Shown here piece by piece: positions 17,449-26,657 of a stretch of DNA of 64,000 nucleotides (position 1 is its first letter; each line of letters starts with the position of its first letter). The notes below the pieces were generated by a model, which searched no databases, was not told where the DNA came from, and saw nothing but the letters and a program-made list of their open reading frames with translations. The DNA comes from an uncultured Prevotellaceae bacterium (GTDB lineage Bacteria; Bacteroidota; Bacteroidia; Bacteroidales; Bacteroidaceae), in NCBI GenBank assembly GCA_900320845.1, contig ONTS01000006.1, positions 1 through 64,000 of the forward strand, given 5' to 3'. Both the position numbers and the translations under genes were made by a program.

Positions 17449-19548
17449 TCAGGAAATGGCTCCCCAGTTGATGTTGTCTTTCTTGAGTTGTTTCATCCTT
17501 TGCCACAGCATTTGGTATGCCGGTGCATTGCAGTCGGGATCGTTGTCTATGATGATCTTTGCCTGTTCGCGTGCCATCTGCACGATAAGTCCATCGCGGG
17601 CGATGTTGGCTATCTTCAGGTCGAACATCATTCCACTCTGCTGTGTACCCTCCATATCGCCAGGTCCGCGCAGTTTGAGGTCGGCTTCGGCAATGCGGAA
17701 ACCATCGTTGGTGTCGCACATGATGTCGATGCGGCGCCGGGTGTCTTTGCTGAGCTTGTAGGGTGTGACAAGGAGGCAGAACGACTGGTCAGCGCCTCTG
17801 CCTACACGGCCGCGAAGCTGGTGGAGTTGTGCAAGACCAAAACGCTGTGCCTCGAAAATAACCATGACGGAGGCATTGGGAACGTTGACTCCTACCTCAA
17901 TAACGGTGGTAGAAACGAGTATCTGCGCCTCGCCCTTTACAAAACGCTGCATCTCAGCCTCTTTTTCAACGGGCTTCATCTGGCCGTGAACCTTGACGAC
18001 AGTGTTTTGCGGGAACGCTTCTTTGACATGTTCGTAGCCCTCTTCCAGATTTTTGAGGTCCATCTTTTCGCTTTCCTTTATCAACGGGAAGACGATGTAT
18101 GCCTGTCGTCCCTCGTGTATCTGCTGTTGAATGCCGCGGTAGAGGTCGCTGAGCTGGCTGTCGTACTTGTGGAGTGTGACGATAGGCTTACGGCCTGGGG
18201 GCAGCTCGTCGATGACACTCACGTCGAGATCACCGTACAACGTCATGGCAAGGGTGCGTGGGATGGGAGTGGCTGTCATGACCAGGATATGCGGAGGGTT
18301 GGCACTCTTGCTCCAAAGACGGGCTCGCTGTGCCACGCCGAAGCGGTGTTGTTCATCGATGATGGCCATGCCGAGACGCAAAAAGGTAACGTTGTCTTCG
18401 ATGATGGCGTGCGTGCCGACAAGGATATGGATGTGTCCGGCTGCCAAATCGTTAAGAATCTCTTTGCGACGCTTGCCTTTGACGATGCCTGTCAGTAGTT
18501 CAACCCGCACATCCAAGCCTTCAAGTAGGGCGGAAAGGGTTTCGGCATGCTGCTCTGCAAGGATTTCTGTTGGTGCCATGATGGCAGCCTGGAAGCCGTT
18601 GTCAATGGCCATGAGCATTGCCATGAGCGCAACAATGGTCTTACCTGAACCAACATCGCCTTGCAGCAGGCGATTCATCTGACTGCCGCTGAGGGTGTCG
18701 TTACGTATCTCGCGCAGCACACGCTTCTGCGCTTCGGTAAGAGAGAAGGGAAGGTGGTGGAAGAAGAATGTGTTGAAGGCATGTCCGATGCGGTGAAAAA
18801 CATATCCATTGCGCTTGCGACGCTTGTCGGATGCATAACGGAGTATGTTGAGCTGGATGAAGAACAACTCTTCAAACTTCAGTCGCATGGTGGCTTTCTG
18901 CACCTCGTCTGCACTGCGAGGATAATGGATATTGCGCAGGGCCTCATCGCGAGAGACAAGGTGTAGCTTCTCTGTGATGAAGGATGGCAGCGTCTCTGGT
19001 ATAGTCGTCGTAAGCTTATCGAGCAGGCTTCGTATGATGCGTTCCAAAGCTCGCGAGGTGAGACCGGCCTTCTTCATACGCTCAGTGGTATGGTAATGCG
19101 GTTGCATACTCATGGCAGTGAGCTGCATATCAGACGCTTTCTCAATCTCGGGATGTACTATCTGTATGCGATGATTGAATACTCCGGGACGACCGAAGAC
19201 GATATATTCCGTGTCCGTGTCTAAACGTTCAATAATATACTTAGCATTCTGAAACCATACAAGGTCGAGCACATCGGTACCGTCGCCAAAATGCGCCACT
19301 ACACGCTTCTTGCGCGGGTTGATGGGGAAAACCTCGAAGCTGAGGATGCGCCCCTGAACCTGCACGAAAGGCATATCAGTGGTGAGCTCGCTGATGCGGT
19401 AAATACGGGTACGGTCGATGTGCTTGTAGGGAAAGTATCCCAACAAGTCGCCATAGGTGTGTATGTCGAGCTCTTCCTTGAGAAGTTTCTTGCGCTGCGG
19501 ACCTACACCAGGCACATACATCACATCTTGTTGCAGAATGTCGTACAT
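17449..19548 (-). CDS. recG: ATP-dependent DNA helicase RecG
   Basis: A 699-residue helicase that reverses stalled replication forks and branch-migrates Holliday junctions. The N-terminal wedge with its OB fold (about 60-160) begins with a GVGPQRKKLL helix-hairpin. Helicase motifs: LLQGDVGSGKTIVALMAML (I), IIDEQHRFGVAQR (II, the DEQH form typical of RecG), VMTATPIPRTLAMT (III), and LHQLRGRVGRGADQS (VI). The start is placed at 19548 (MYDILQQDVMYVPGVG); the ATG at 19614 would add 22 unrelated residues and overlap the preceding gene by 20 bases. The DJ-1 gene upstream ends 46 bases before this start. Confidence 0.95.
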   Translation of the reverse strand: MYDILQQDVMYVPGVGPQRKKLLKEELDIHTYGDLLGYFPYKHIDRTRIYRISELTTDMPFVQVQGRILSFEVFPINPRKKRVVAHFGDGTDVLDLVWFQNAKYIIERLDTDTEYIVFGRPGVFNHRIQIVHPEIEKASDMQLTAMSMQPHYHTTERMKKAGLTSRALERIIRSLLDKLTTTIPETLPSFITEKLHLVSRDEALRNIHYPRSADEVQKATMRLKFEELFFIQLNILRYASDKRRKRNGYVFHRIGHAFNTFFFHHLPFSLTEAQKRVLREIRNDTLSGSQMNRLLQGDVGSGKTIVALMAMLMAIDNGFQAAIMAPTEILAEQHAETLSALLEGLDVRVELLTGIVKGKRRKEILNDLAAGHIHILVGTHAIIEDNVTFLRLGMAIIDEQHRFGVAQRARLWSKSANPPHILVMTATPIPRTLAMTLYGDLDVSVIDELPPGRKPIVTLHKYDSQLSDLYRGIQQQIHEGRQAYIVFPLIKESEKMDLKNLEEGYEHVKEAFPQNTVVKVHGQMKPVEKEAEMQRFVKGEAQILVSTTVIEVGVNVPNASVMVIFEAQRFGLAQLHQLRGRVGRGADQSFCLLVTPYKLSKDTRRRIDIMCDTNDGFRIAEADLKLRGPGDMEGTQQSGMMFDLKIANIARDGLIVQMAREQAKIIIDNDPDCNAPAYQMLWQRMKQLKKDNINWGAIS

Positions 19549-19594
19549 GGCAGCCGATGTCGTAAGGGCTTGAAAAGGGTAGGGGTGGAAAGGA

Positions 19595-20143
19595 CTATTG
19601 ATAGAGCATGCCATCCTTCACCTGCTGTGCGGTGTCGGCGTCGGTGAGCTGCTGCAACAGCGTGTAGGCAAACGGCAGAGAGAATGCCGGTCCTTTGGCT
19701 GTGGTTATGTTTCCGTCGGTCACCACACCTTCGCCAACAGCATTGGCGTTGCCTAATGCACCTTCGAAGCCTGGATAGCATGTAGCGTGCTTTCCGTCAA
19801 GCAGACAGGCGTTACCCAATACGATGGGAGCAGCACAGATGGCACCGATATGGCGTCCGGCTGCACTATGACTGACGAGTAACTCGCGCAAACCACTGTG
19901 AGCCTTGAGGTTGTCGGCTCCAGGCAGACCGCCGGGAAGAACGAGCAACTGCGCATCGCTAAAGTCGGCATCGCCGAAACAGAGGTCGGCCATGACGCTG
20001 ATGTTATGGGCACTGACGACGGCTATAGTGTCGTTGATGCTGACTGTCTGCACATTGAGCCCGCCACGGCGCAATACGTCGATAGTGGTGATGGCTTCGA
20101 TATCTTCAAAACCATTGGCGAGAAAAACATATACCTTTTTCAT
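19595..20143 (-). CDS. DJ-1/PfpI family protein
   Basis: A 182-residue protein of the DJ-1/PfpI/ThiJ superfamily. The conserved Glu is in ANGFEDIEAITTIDVLRRGG and the reactive cysteine in HIGAICAAPIVLG (nucleophile elbow A-I-C-A-A). Members are deglycases, chaperones or redox sensors; the YajL/ThiJ-like form is closest here. The start at 20143 (MKKVYVFLANGFED) begins the first strand; ATG at 20176 would add 11 residues without family support. Likely co-transcribed with recG. Confidence 0.88.
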   Translation of the reverse strand: MKKVYVFLANGFEDIEAITTIDVLRRGGLNVQTVSINDTIAVVSAHNISVMADLCFGDADFSDAQLLVLPGGLPGADNLKAHSGLRELLVSHSAAGRHIGAICAAPIVLGNACLLDGKHATCYPGFEGALGNANAVGEGVVTDGNITTAKGPAFSLPFAYTLLQQLTDADTAQQVKDGMLYQ

Positions 20144-20173
20144 AATGATGGAAATTGGAGTTTGTTGGTTGGG

Positions 20174-20181
20174 CAAAGATA
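20174..20181 (-). promoter_or_regulatory. -7 box before DJ-1/recG
   Basis: Minus strand TATCTTTG, 31 bases before the chosen DJ-1 start. No -33 TTTG at 20 bases. Confidence 0.45.
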
Positions 20182-20270
20182 GGAAAAGTTTACAACTTTA
20201 CACCATAAAATGCAACATAAACGTCACACTTTTGTATGCGAAAGCAGTAGATACACCCTATATAATATAA

Positions 20271-20280
20271 CGCGCGCGCG
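20271..20280. other. (CG)5 alternating run
   Basis: CGCGCGCGCG follows TATAATATAA directly, in the divergent spacer between the DJ-1 gene and nadK. Alternating CG can form left-handed DNA under supercoiling; no function is shown. Confidence 0.6.
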
Positions 20281-20298
20281 GGAAAAACACCCTTTTTA

Positions 20299-20330
20299 TT
20301 TCAAAGGTTCAACAAAAACCTTTACATTTG
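20299..20330 (+). promoter_or_regulatory. Promoter of nadK
   Basis: TTTC (20299-20302), 20 bases, TACATTTG (20323-20330): full -7 box, three of four bases in the -33 box, with the spacing seen for the other strong promoters here. Start codon 27 bases after. Confidence 0.6.
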
Positions 20331-20357
20331 CATATCAACAGTGATTAACCATCCCAC

Positions 20358-21275
20358 ATGCAGTCAGTCAACAAGCTTTCACATCCTTTGTGTTTTGTGC
20401 TCTTCGGTAAAGTGCAGAACCCTTCTGATGTCAGCACCCTCCGTCAGGTGAGCGACAGCATTGCTTCAGCGGCATGCCGATACTACCTTTCTCAACAGAC
20501 ATACGAAGAGCTTTGTGCCATGAGCGGACAAGACATAGACATGCCCGTGTTTGACGCATCGCGCTTCAGCGATGTAGACTTTGCTTTGTCCATCGGCGGT
20601 GACGGCACGTTTCTGCGCACGGCGGAGCAGGTTGTTGAGCATCACATCCCTGTGGTGGGCATCAATACTGGAAGACTGGGATTCCTTGCCGATGTGCAAA
20701 AGGAACAATGGGTACAGGTGCTGGCAGATATCATGAATGGTGACTACACACTCATGCAGCGCTCCATGATAGAAGTCAGCCGCGGCGACGCTCCACTGAG
20801 CGGCAGCCCGTATGCACTTAATGACGTTGCCATACTGAAGCACGACGACGCATCCATGCTTACCATCCACGCCAAGCTCGACGGCAACGACCTCGTCACC
20901 TATCAGTCGGACGGATTGGTGATAAGCACGCCGACTGGAAGCACCGCCTATTCACTCTCAAACGGCGGCCCCATCATCACCCCACGGGCAGAAGTGCTGT
21001 GTCTGACACCTATTGCACCACACTCGCTCAACATGCGTCCACTCATCATACCGCACGACTCTACCATAACACTTCAGGTAGAAAGCCGCTCTAATGCTTT
21101 CCTTACTGTAATCGACGGAAGACCCGTTCGTTGCGATGACAGCCAGCCGATAGTGATACAACGGGCAAAGCACGACTTGACAATAGTGAAAACCGACGAC
21201 CGCACATATCTCTCCACCTTGAGGAGAAAAATGATGTGGGGCGTCGACAACCGCAATGACCTCAGTGAAACGTAA
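20358..21275 (+). CDS. nadK: NAD kinase
   Basis: A 305-residue cytoplasmic kinase that phosphorylates NAD to NADP. Motifs: SIGGDGTFLRTAEQV (the GGDG ATP/diphosphate motif) near residue 80, NTGRLGFLAD near 105, ALNDVAILK near 155, and DGLVISTPTGSTAYSLSNGG near 195 (the conserved glycine-rich NAD site). It overlaps the following ABC exporter gene by 20 bases, so the two are translated from one message. Confidence 0.96.
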   Translation: MQSVNKLSHPLCFVLFGKVQNPSDVSTLRQVSDSIASAACRYYLSQQTYEELCAMSGQDIDMPVFDASRFSDVDFALSIGGDGTFLRTAEQVVEHHIPVVGINTGRLGFLADVQKEQWVQVLADIMNGDYTLMQRSMIEVSRGDAPLSGSPYALNDVAILKHDDASMLTIHAKLDGNDLVTYQSDGLVISTPTGSTAYSLSNGGPIITPRAEVLCLTPIAPHSLNMRPLIIPHDSTITLQVESRSNAFLTVIDGRPVRCDDSQPIVIQRAKHDLTIVKTDDRTYLSTLRRKMMWGVDNRNDLSET

Positions 21276-23004
21276 GATAAAGAAATTATTCAGTCTGTCA
21301 GATTCCAAGTACACCACACGCCAAATGGCAAGATGGCTGTGGCAGATATGGCGTGGCAATAGACTACAGGCACTGCTCAACATCCTTATCGATGTAGCCG
21401 GAGTAGGTCTCAGCCTGCTACAGGTGTGGGCAGTGAAGCACGCCATCGACGTTGCATCGGGCAGCGTAGAAGGTAGCATTTATTGGTCGGTAGCCTTCAT
21501 GGGCGCTGTGTCGCTGACAGGATTCGCCCTGCACATAGCAAGCACATGGGTGAAAGTGATGATTGGCATCAAAGCACAAAACCGCATCCAGCAGACATTG
21601 CTCGAAAGATTCCTGCAAACAGAATGGCGAGGAAGGGAGAAATACCATAGCGGCGACATCATCAACAGACTGAAAGGCGACGTCAACAGCGTGGTGAATG
21701 TCTTCACCGAAACCATTCCGGGCATGATTTCCACCTTCACCCTCTTTGCCGGTGCCACCGTCTATCTCTTTTCTCTCGACTCACGACTGGCCATAATCAT
21801 CCTTTGCATCACGCCCCTGTTCCTTATCTTCAGTAAGATCTACATACGCCGCATGCGCAAACTCACAAGACAGGTGCTCGACAGCGACTCGCGTGTGCAA
21901 AGCGTGCTGCAAGAGACCGTGCAACACAGAATGCTGATAAAGACATTGGAGAGCAACAATGAAATGGTGCAGCGCCTGGAACACTCACAAAGCGAGCTAC
22001 GGCAGAACATTGCTAAGCGAACGGTGTTCTCCACCTTCTCCAACATTACCATCAGTCTGGGATTCACCATCGGCTACCTGATCGCTTTCCTATGGAGCGC
22101 CCTTCGCATGTCAGCAGGCACACTCACCTTTGGCGGCATGACTGCCTTTCTGCAACTTGTCAACCGCATTCAAGGTCCTATGCGCTCACTGATGCGCATC
22201 ATACCCATCTTCGTAGGCGTATTCACATCGGCAGAACGTCTGATGGAACTGGAAGACAACCCACTGGAGCCGCAAGGAAAACCCAGACGCCTTACCCATC
22301 GTTGCGGAATACGCGTCGACAACATCACCTATGCATACGACGACGGGCACCGCAATATCATCGAAAACTTTACCTGCGACTTCAGTCCCGGCTCTTGCAC
22401 AGCCATACTTGGACATACCGGCGCCGGCAAGACCACCCTCATACGACTGCTGCTGGCATTGGTTCGCCCACAAAAAGGACGCATCGTCATCTACAACGAA
22501 GAAGGAAGAGAAGAAGAACTGTCCGCACTGACACGATGCAACATCGTCTATGTACCACAGGGCAATACACTCATGAGTGGCACCATACGCGATAATCTGC
22601 TCCTCGGCAAGCTCGATGCCACCGACGAAGAGATGTACGACGTGTTGCGCAAGAGTTGCGCCGACTTTGTAGAAGAACTCCCCGACAAGCTCGACACCCA
22701 GTGTTCGGAAGCCGGAGGCGGGCTCAGCGAAGGACAGGCACAACGCATTGCCATCGCTCGCGCCCTGCTCAGAGACAGACAGGTGATGCTCTTTGACGAA
22801 GCCACAAGCGCACTCGACCCGCAAACAGAAGCCAAACTGCTGGACAACATTCTTTCCACCAAGACCAAGACAATCATCTTCATCACGCACCGCGAAGCCG
22901 TCACCGCCTACTGCGACCAGCAGTTGCACATCAAACGCAACGAGACCGACAAGATGGAAGACTCCCTCGACGAAGAACAATACAGCAACATCACGCTGAC
23001 ATAA
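21256..23004 (+). CDS. ABC exporter, fused membrane and ATPase domains
   Basis: A 582-residue half-transporter of the MsbA/lipid-peptide exporter type. Six hydrophobic segments lie in residues 35-310; the nucleotide-binding domain starts near 355 with Walker A (ILGHTGAGKTTLIRLLLAL), signature (GGGLSEGQAQRIAIARALL), Walker B (VMLFDEATSALDPQT) and the switch His in IFITHREAV. The Q-loop reads VYVPQGNTLMSGTIRDNLLL. It works as a dimer in the inner membrane. Substrate is not shown by sequence. The overlap with nadK argues for shared expression, not for shared function. Confidence 0.92.
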   Translation: MTSVKRKIKKLFSLSDSKYTTRQMARWLWQIWRGNRLQALLNILIDVAGVGLSLLQVWAVKHAIDVASGSVEGSIYWSVAFMGAVSLTGFALHIASTWVKVMIGIKAQNRIQQTLLERFLQTEWRGREKYHSGDIINRLKGDVNSVVNVFTETIPGMISTFTLFAGATVYLFSLDSRLAIIILCITPLFLIFSKIYIRRMRKLTRQVLDSDSRVQSVLQETVQHRMLIKTLESNNEMVQRLEHSQSELRQNIAKRTVFSTFSNITISLGFTIGYLIAFLWSALRMSAGTLTFGGMTAFLQLVNRIQGPMRSLMRIIPIFVGVFTSAERLMELEDNPLEPQGKPRRLTHRCGIRVDNITYAYDDGHRNIIENFTCDFSPGSCTAILGHTGAGKTTLIRLLLALVRPQKGRIVIYNEEGREEELSALTRCNIVYVPQGNTLMSGTIRDNLLLGKLDATDEEMYDVLRKSCADFVEELPDKLDTQCSEAGGGLSEGQAQRIAIARALLRDRQVMLFDEATSALDPQTEAKLLDNILSTKTKTIIFITHREAVTAYCDQQLHIKRNETDKMEDSLDEEQYSNITLT

Positions 23005-23110
23005 TCACTGCTTATGCGCCAGCACCGCACAATGACGGATAAAACCTGCTATGGAGACACGATTTATTTTTTCAATTTTTAACGTTTGGAACATTTTTTT
23101 TGAAATTTTC

Positions 23111-23142
23111 TTTGCGATTAAAGAAACTTATACATATATTTG
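23111..23142 (+). promoter_or_regulatory. Promoter of the SusCD import operon
   Basis: TTTG (23111-23114), exactly 20 bases, TATATTTG (23135-23142): a perfect Bacteroidetes promoter. The predicted leader to the SusC start is about 165 bases long, room for post-transcriptional control. Confidence 0.85.
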
Positions 23143-23167
23143 CAGACGCTACATATATTGTCAACAT

Positions 23168-23181
23168 ACCTTTTGAAAGGT
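23168..23181 (+). promoter_or_regulatory. Small palindrome in the SusC leader
   Basis: ACCTTTTGAAAGGT is a near-perfect inverted repeat just after the predicted transcription start. It may be an operator or a 5' hairpin; evidence is limited to symmetry. The remaining leader up to 23316 is A-rich and C-rich, without a coding frame. Confidence 0.35.
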
Positions 23182-23316
23182 TAAGACGCAAAAAAACAAA
23201 CATTTATCAAAAAACACTTCACACCCCAACACGTACACCATCCCACCCGTTCCCATAACGGCAACCTATACAAAGACCATCTAACAAATTTTTTAATCAT
23301 AATTTATTAATTGTTT

Positions 23317-26300
23317 ATGGAGAAAAAACTAATGATGATTGTGGCTAGCCTCTTCCTTTTTGTAGGAGTGGCCATGTCACAGACGCAGATTAACGGTACA
23401 GTCATCTCGGGAGACGATGGCGAACCGATAATCGGTGCGACAGTTTCGCTCAAGAGCAGTAAAGCTACTCTTGCCGTAACGGACATTGACGGAAACTTCT
23501 CCTTCACTACCGATCAGAAATCTCCCATGCTGGAGATCAGCTATATCGGTATGAAGACCGTTACCGTAAAGGGCGGACAGAACATGAAGGTTACGCTCTA
23601 CTCCGACGCCGAAGTAATCGACGAAGTAGTCGTAACAGGTATGACACGAACCGACAGACGTCTGTTCACCGGTGCCACCACGAAGGTTGATGCCTCCAAG
23701 GCAAAGATTGACGGTGTTGCCGATATCAGCCGTTCGTTGGAAGGACGTGTAGCAGGTGTGAGTGTGCAGAACGTATCTGGTACGTTCGGTACAGCTCCTA
23801 AGATCCGTGTCCGCGGTGCTACCTCCATCTACGGAAGCTCCCGTCCGTTGTGGGTTGTAGACGGCGTGATCATGGAAGATGTTACAGAAGTTGACGCTGA
23901 TGCTCTGTCATCTGGTGACGCTGCAACGCTGATCTCATCAGCCATCGCAGGTATCAATGCCGATGACATCGAAAGCTTCCAGATTCTGAAAGACGGTTCC
24001 GCTACCTCTATCTATGGTGCACGTGCCATGGCAGGTGTGATCGTCGTAACAACGAAGAAAGGTAAGGCTGGTACATCACGTATCAACTACACAGGTGAAT
24101 TCACAATGCGTCTTCGTCCTAGCTACAAGCAGTTCAACATCATGAACTCTCAGGACCAGATGAGTGTTTACCGTGAAATGGAAGCCAACGGTCTGATTTC
24201 ATTCGGCCGTACCTATCGTTACTCACAGAGTGGTGTCTATGGCAACATGTACCACCTCCTCAACGACTACATCGAGTCTGAAGGACGCTATGGTCTGGAG
24301 AACACTCCTGAAGCCATGAACGCTTACCTGCGCGCCGCAGAAATGCGTAACACTAACTGGTTTGACGAACTCTTTAGCAATGCTATCTCAATGAACCACT
24401 CTATCAGTATGAGTTCTGGTACTGACAAAGCTCAGTACTACACCTCTTTCTCATACATGAATGACCCGGGATGGTCAGAGAGAAGTAAGGTTAAGCGTTA
24501 CACCTTTAATATTAATGCCAACTACAACATCAGCAAGAAGCTCTCTCTGAACCTCATCGGTAATGCTTCTTATCGTAAGCAGGATGCTCCCGGTACCATG
24601 GGACAGGCTGTAAACGTTGTAACTGGTGACATCTCACGTGACTTCGACATCAACCCCTTCGGTTATGCTCTGAACACATCACGTACTCTCGACCCGAAAG
24701 AATTCTACACACGTAACTACGTACCTTTCAACATTCACCACGAACTGCAGAACAACTTCATCAACCTTGACGTTGTTGACCTGAAATTCCAAGGAGAATT
24801 CAAGTACAAGCCCATCAGCAAGGTTGAGCTGTCATTCCTCGCATCTTACAAGTATGCTACGACTTCTCAGGCACACAACGTAACTGAGTCTTCAAACCAG
24901 GCTGAAGCTTTCCGTGCTATGCAGGATGCTACCATCCGTGACGCCAACAACTGGTTGTACACCGACCCCGATGTCCTGAACTCACTGCCCGTGACCGTTC
25001 TTCCCGTCGGTGGTTTCTATCGTAAGACCGAATACAAGATGAACTCTTGGAACTGGCGTGCTACAGCATCTTACAACGACGTATACAACGATGACCACAT
25101 CGTCAACGTATTCGCCGGTATGGAAGTTGCCGACACCAAGCGTACACGTAACTTCTTCAACGGTGTAGGTATGCAGTACGACTACGGTTATGTTCCCCGC
25201 TACGACTACCTGTACTTCAAGCAGTCAGCAGAAGAGAACACACTGTACTACTCACTTGTTAACGGTTACTCACGTGAAGCTGCATTCTTCGGAACAGCAA
25301 CCTATTCTTACAAAGGTAAGTACATCATCAACGGTACCGCTCGTTACGAAGGTTCAAACCGTCTGGGTAAGGCCCGCTCGAGCCGCTGGCTCCCCACATG
25401 GAACATTTCAGCAGCATGGAATGCTCATGAGGAGAAATTCTTCCAGGACGCTTTCAAAGAGAACGGCATCCTCTCACACGCTACACTGAAGACTTCATAC
25501 TCGCTGACCGGTGACAAACCCGCCGTTACCAACGCAGCTATGATCGTAAGTGCTTACAACGTATGGCGTCCCTTCTCATCCGACGCTGTTACCGGTCTGC
25601 AGATCGACGACCTGGCTAACCCCGACCTGACTTATGAAAAGAAGCATGAGTTCAACATCGGTGTTGACCTCGGTTTCCTCCGCAACCGCATCAACGTTAC
25701 TTTCGACTGGTACACACGTAACAACTACGACCTCATTGGCCCGTATCGTTCAACAGGTACCAACGGACAGATCACATGGTATAAGAACGTAGCTTCGATG
25801 CGTTCACACGGTGAAGAACTCTCCATCTCTACCAAGAACTTCGATGGTAAGGACTTCAAGTGGACCACCGACTTCATCTTCTCACACACCAAGACCAAGG
25901 TTACCGACCTCGACTCACGTAGCCGTATCATCGACCTTATCGCAGGTACAGGTTTCACCATGAAGGGTTATCCCTACCGTTCACTCTTCTCCATGGACTT
26001 CCAGGGACTGAATGAGTATGGTATTCCTACCTTCATCAACGAGGATGGTGAGCTTACCACCAGTGACATCTACTTCCAGAGCACCAACATCAAGTACCTG
26101 AAGTACGAAGGTCCGACCGATCCCACAGTAACCGGATCACTGGGTAACATCTTCTCCTACAAAGGACTGCACCTCAACATCTTCATGACTTACGCATTCG
26201 GCAACGTAGTTCGCCTCGACCAGGCTTTCTATGCTTCCTATTCTGACCTCTTCGCTATGCCGAAGGAGTTCAAGAACCGCTGGGTTGTTTCCGGTGACGA

Positions 26301-26637
26301 AAAGTACACTAACATTCCCGCCATCGCCGACCTCCGTCTCATGCAGATCGACAACCACCTCAGCTATGCATACAACGCTTACAACCGTTCAACAGCTCGC
26401 GTGGCTAAGGGTGACTTCATCCGAATGAAGGAAATCTCTCTCGCATATGATTTCCCGCGCACTATTACCTCTAAGTTAGGACTGAACTCACTCAGTGCTA
26501 AATTGCAGGCTACTAACCTCTTCCTTATCTACTACGATAAAAAACTTAACGGACAAGACCCGGAATTCATCAACGCTGGTGGTGTAGCCCTTCCTATGGC
26601 TCGTCAGCTCACCTTCACACTCCGCTTCGGTCTCTAA
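23317..26637 (+). CDS. SusC/RagA family TonB-linked outer-membrane importer
   Basis: A 1106-residue outer-membrane transporter. Signal peptide through VGVAMSQ; carboxypeptidase-like domain at about 25-105 (GTVISGDDGEPIIGATVSLK, TDIDGNFSFT, LEISYIGMKTVTV); TonB-box-like VIDEVVVTGMTR; plug (GRVAGVSVQNVSGTFG, VRGATSIYGSSRPLWVVDG, ILKDGSATSIYGARAMAGVI); then the 22-strand barrel to the final strand RQLTFTLRFGL. Start chosen at ATG 23317; the frame also opens at TTG 23311. Codons differ from neighbouring genes (CGT, GGT, GTT, TCA favoured), as in highly expressed genes. It forms a pedal-bin complex with the SusD lipoprotein downstream. The operon partners point away from a glycan substrate. Confidence 0.96.
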   Translation: MEKKLMMIVASLFLFVGVAMSQTQINGTVISGDDGEPIIGATVSLKSSKATLAVTDIDGNFSFTTDQKSPMLEISYIGMKTVTVKGGQNMKVTLYSDAEVIDEVVVTGMTRTDRRLFTGATTKVDASKAKIDGVADISRSLEGRVAGVSVQNVSGTFGTAPKIRVRGATSIYGSSRPLWVVDGVIMEDVTEVDADALSSGDAATLISSAIAGINADDIESFQILKDGSATSIYGARAMAGVIVVTTKKGKAGTSRINYTGEFTMRLRPSYKQFNIMNSQDQMSVYREMEANGLISFGRTYRYSQSGVYGNMYHLLNDYIESEGRYGLENTPEAMNAYLRAAEMRNTNWFDELFSNAISMNHSISMSSGTDKAQYYTSFSYMNDPGWSERSKVKRYTFNINANYNISKKLSLNLIGNASYRKQDAPGTMGQAVNVVTGDISRDFDINPFGYALNTSRTLDPKEFYTRNYVPFNIHHELQNNFINLDVVDLKFQGEFKYKPISKVELSFLASYKYATTSQAHNVTESSNQAEAFRAMQDATIRDANNWLYTDPDVLNSLPVTVLPVGGFYRKTEYKMNSWNWRATASYNDVYNDDHIVNVFAGMEVADTKRTRNFFNGVGMQYDYGYVPRYDYLYFKQSAEENTLYYSLVNGYSREAAFFGTATYSYKGKYIINGTARYEGSNRLGKARSSRWLPTWNISAAWNAHEEKFFQDAFKENGILSHATLKTSYSLTGDKPAVTNAAMIVSAYNVWRPFSSDAVTGLQIDDLANPDLTYEKKHEFNIGVDLGFLRNRINVTFDWYTRNNYDLIGPYRSTGTNGQITWYKNVASMRSHGEELSISTKNFDGKDFKWTTDFIFSHTKTKVTDLDSRSRIIDLIAGTGFTMKGYPYRSLFSMDFQGLNEYGIPTFINEDGELTTSDIYFQSTNIKYLKYEGPTDPTVTGSLGNIFSYKGLHLNIFMTYAFGNVVRLDQAFYASYSDLFAMPKEFKNRWVVSGDEKYTNIPAIADLRLMQIDNHLSYAYNAYNRSTARVAKGDFIRMKEISLAYDFPRTITSKLGLNSLSAKLQATNLFLIYYDKKLNGQDPEFINAGGVALPMARQLTFTLRFGL

Positions 26638-26657
26638 TAAATAGAAAGGAATTCAAA

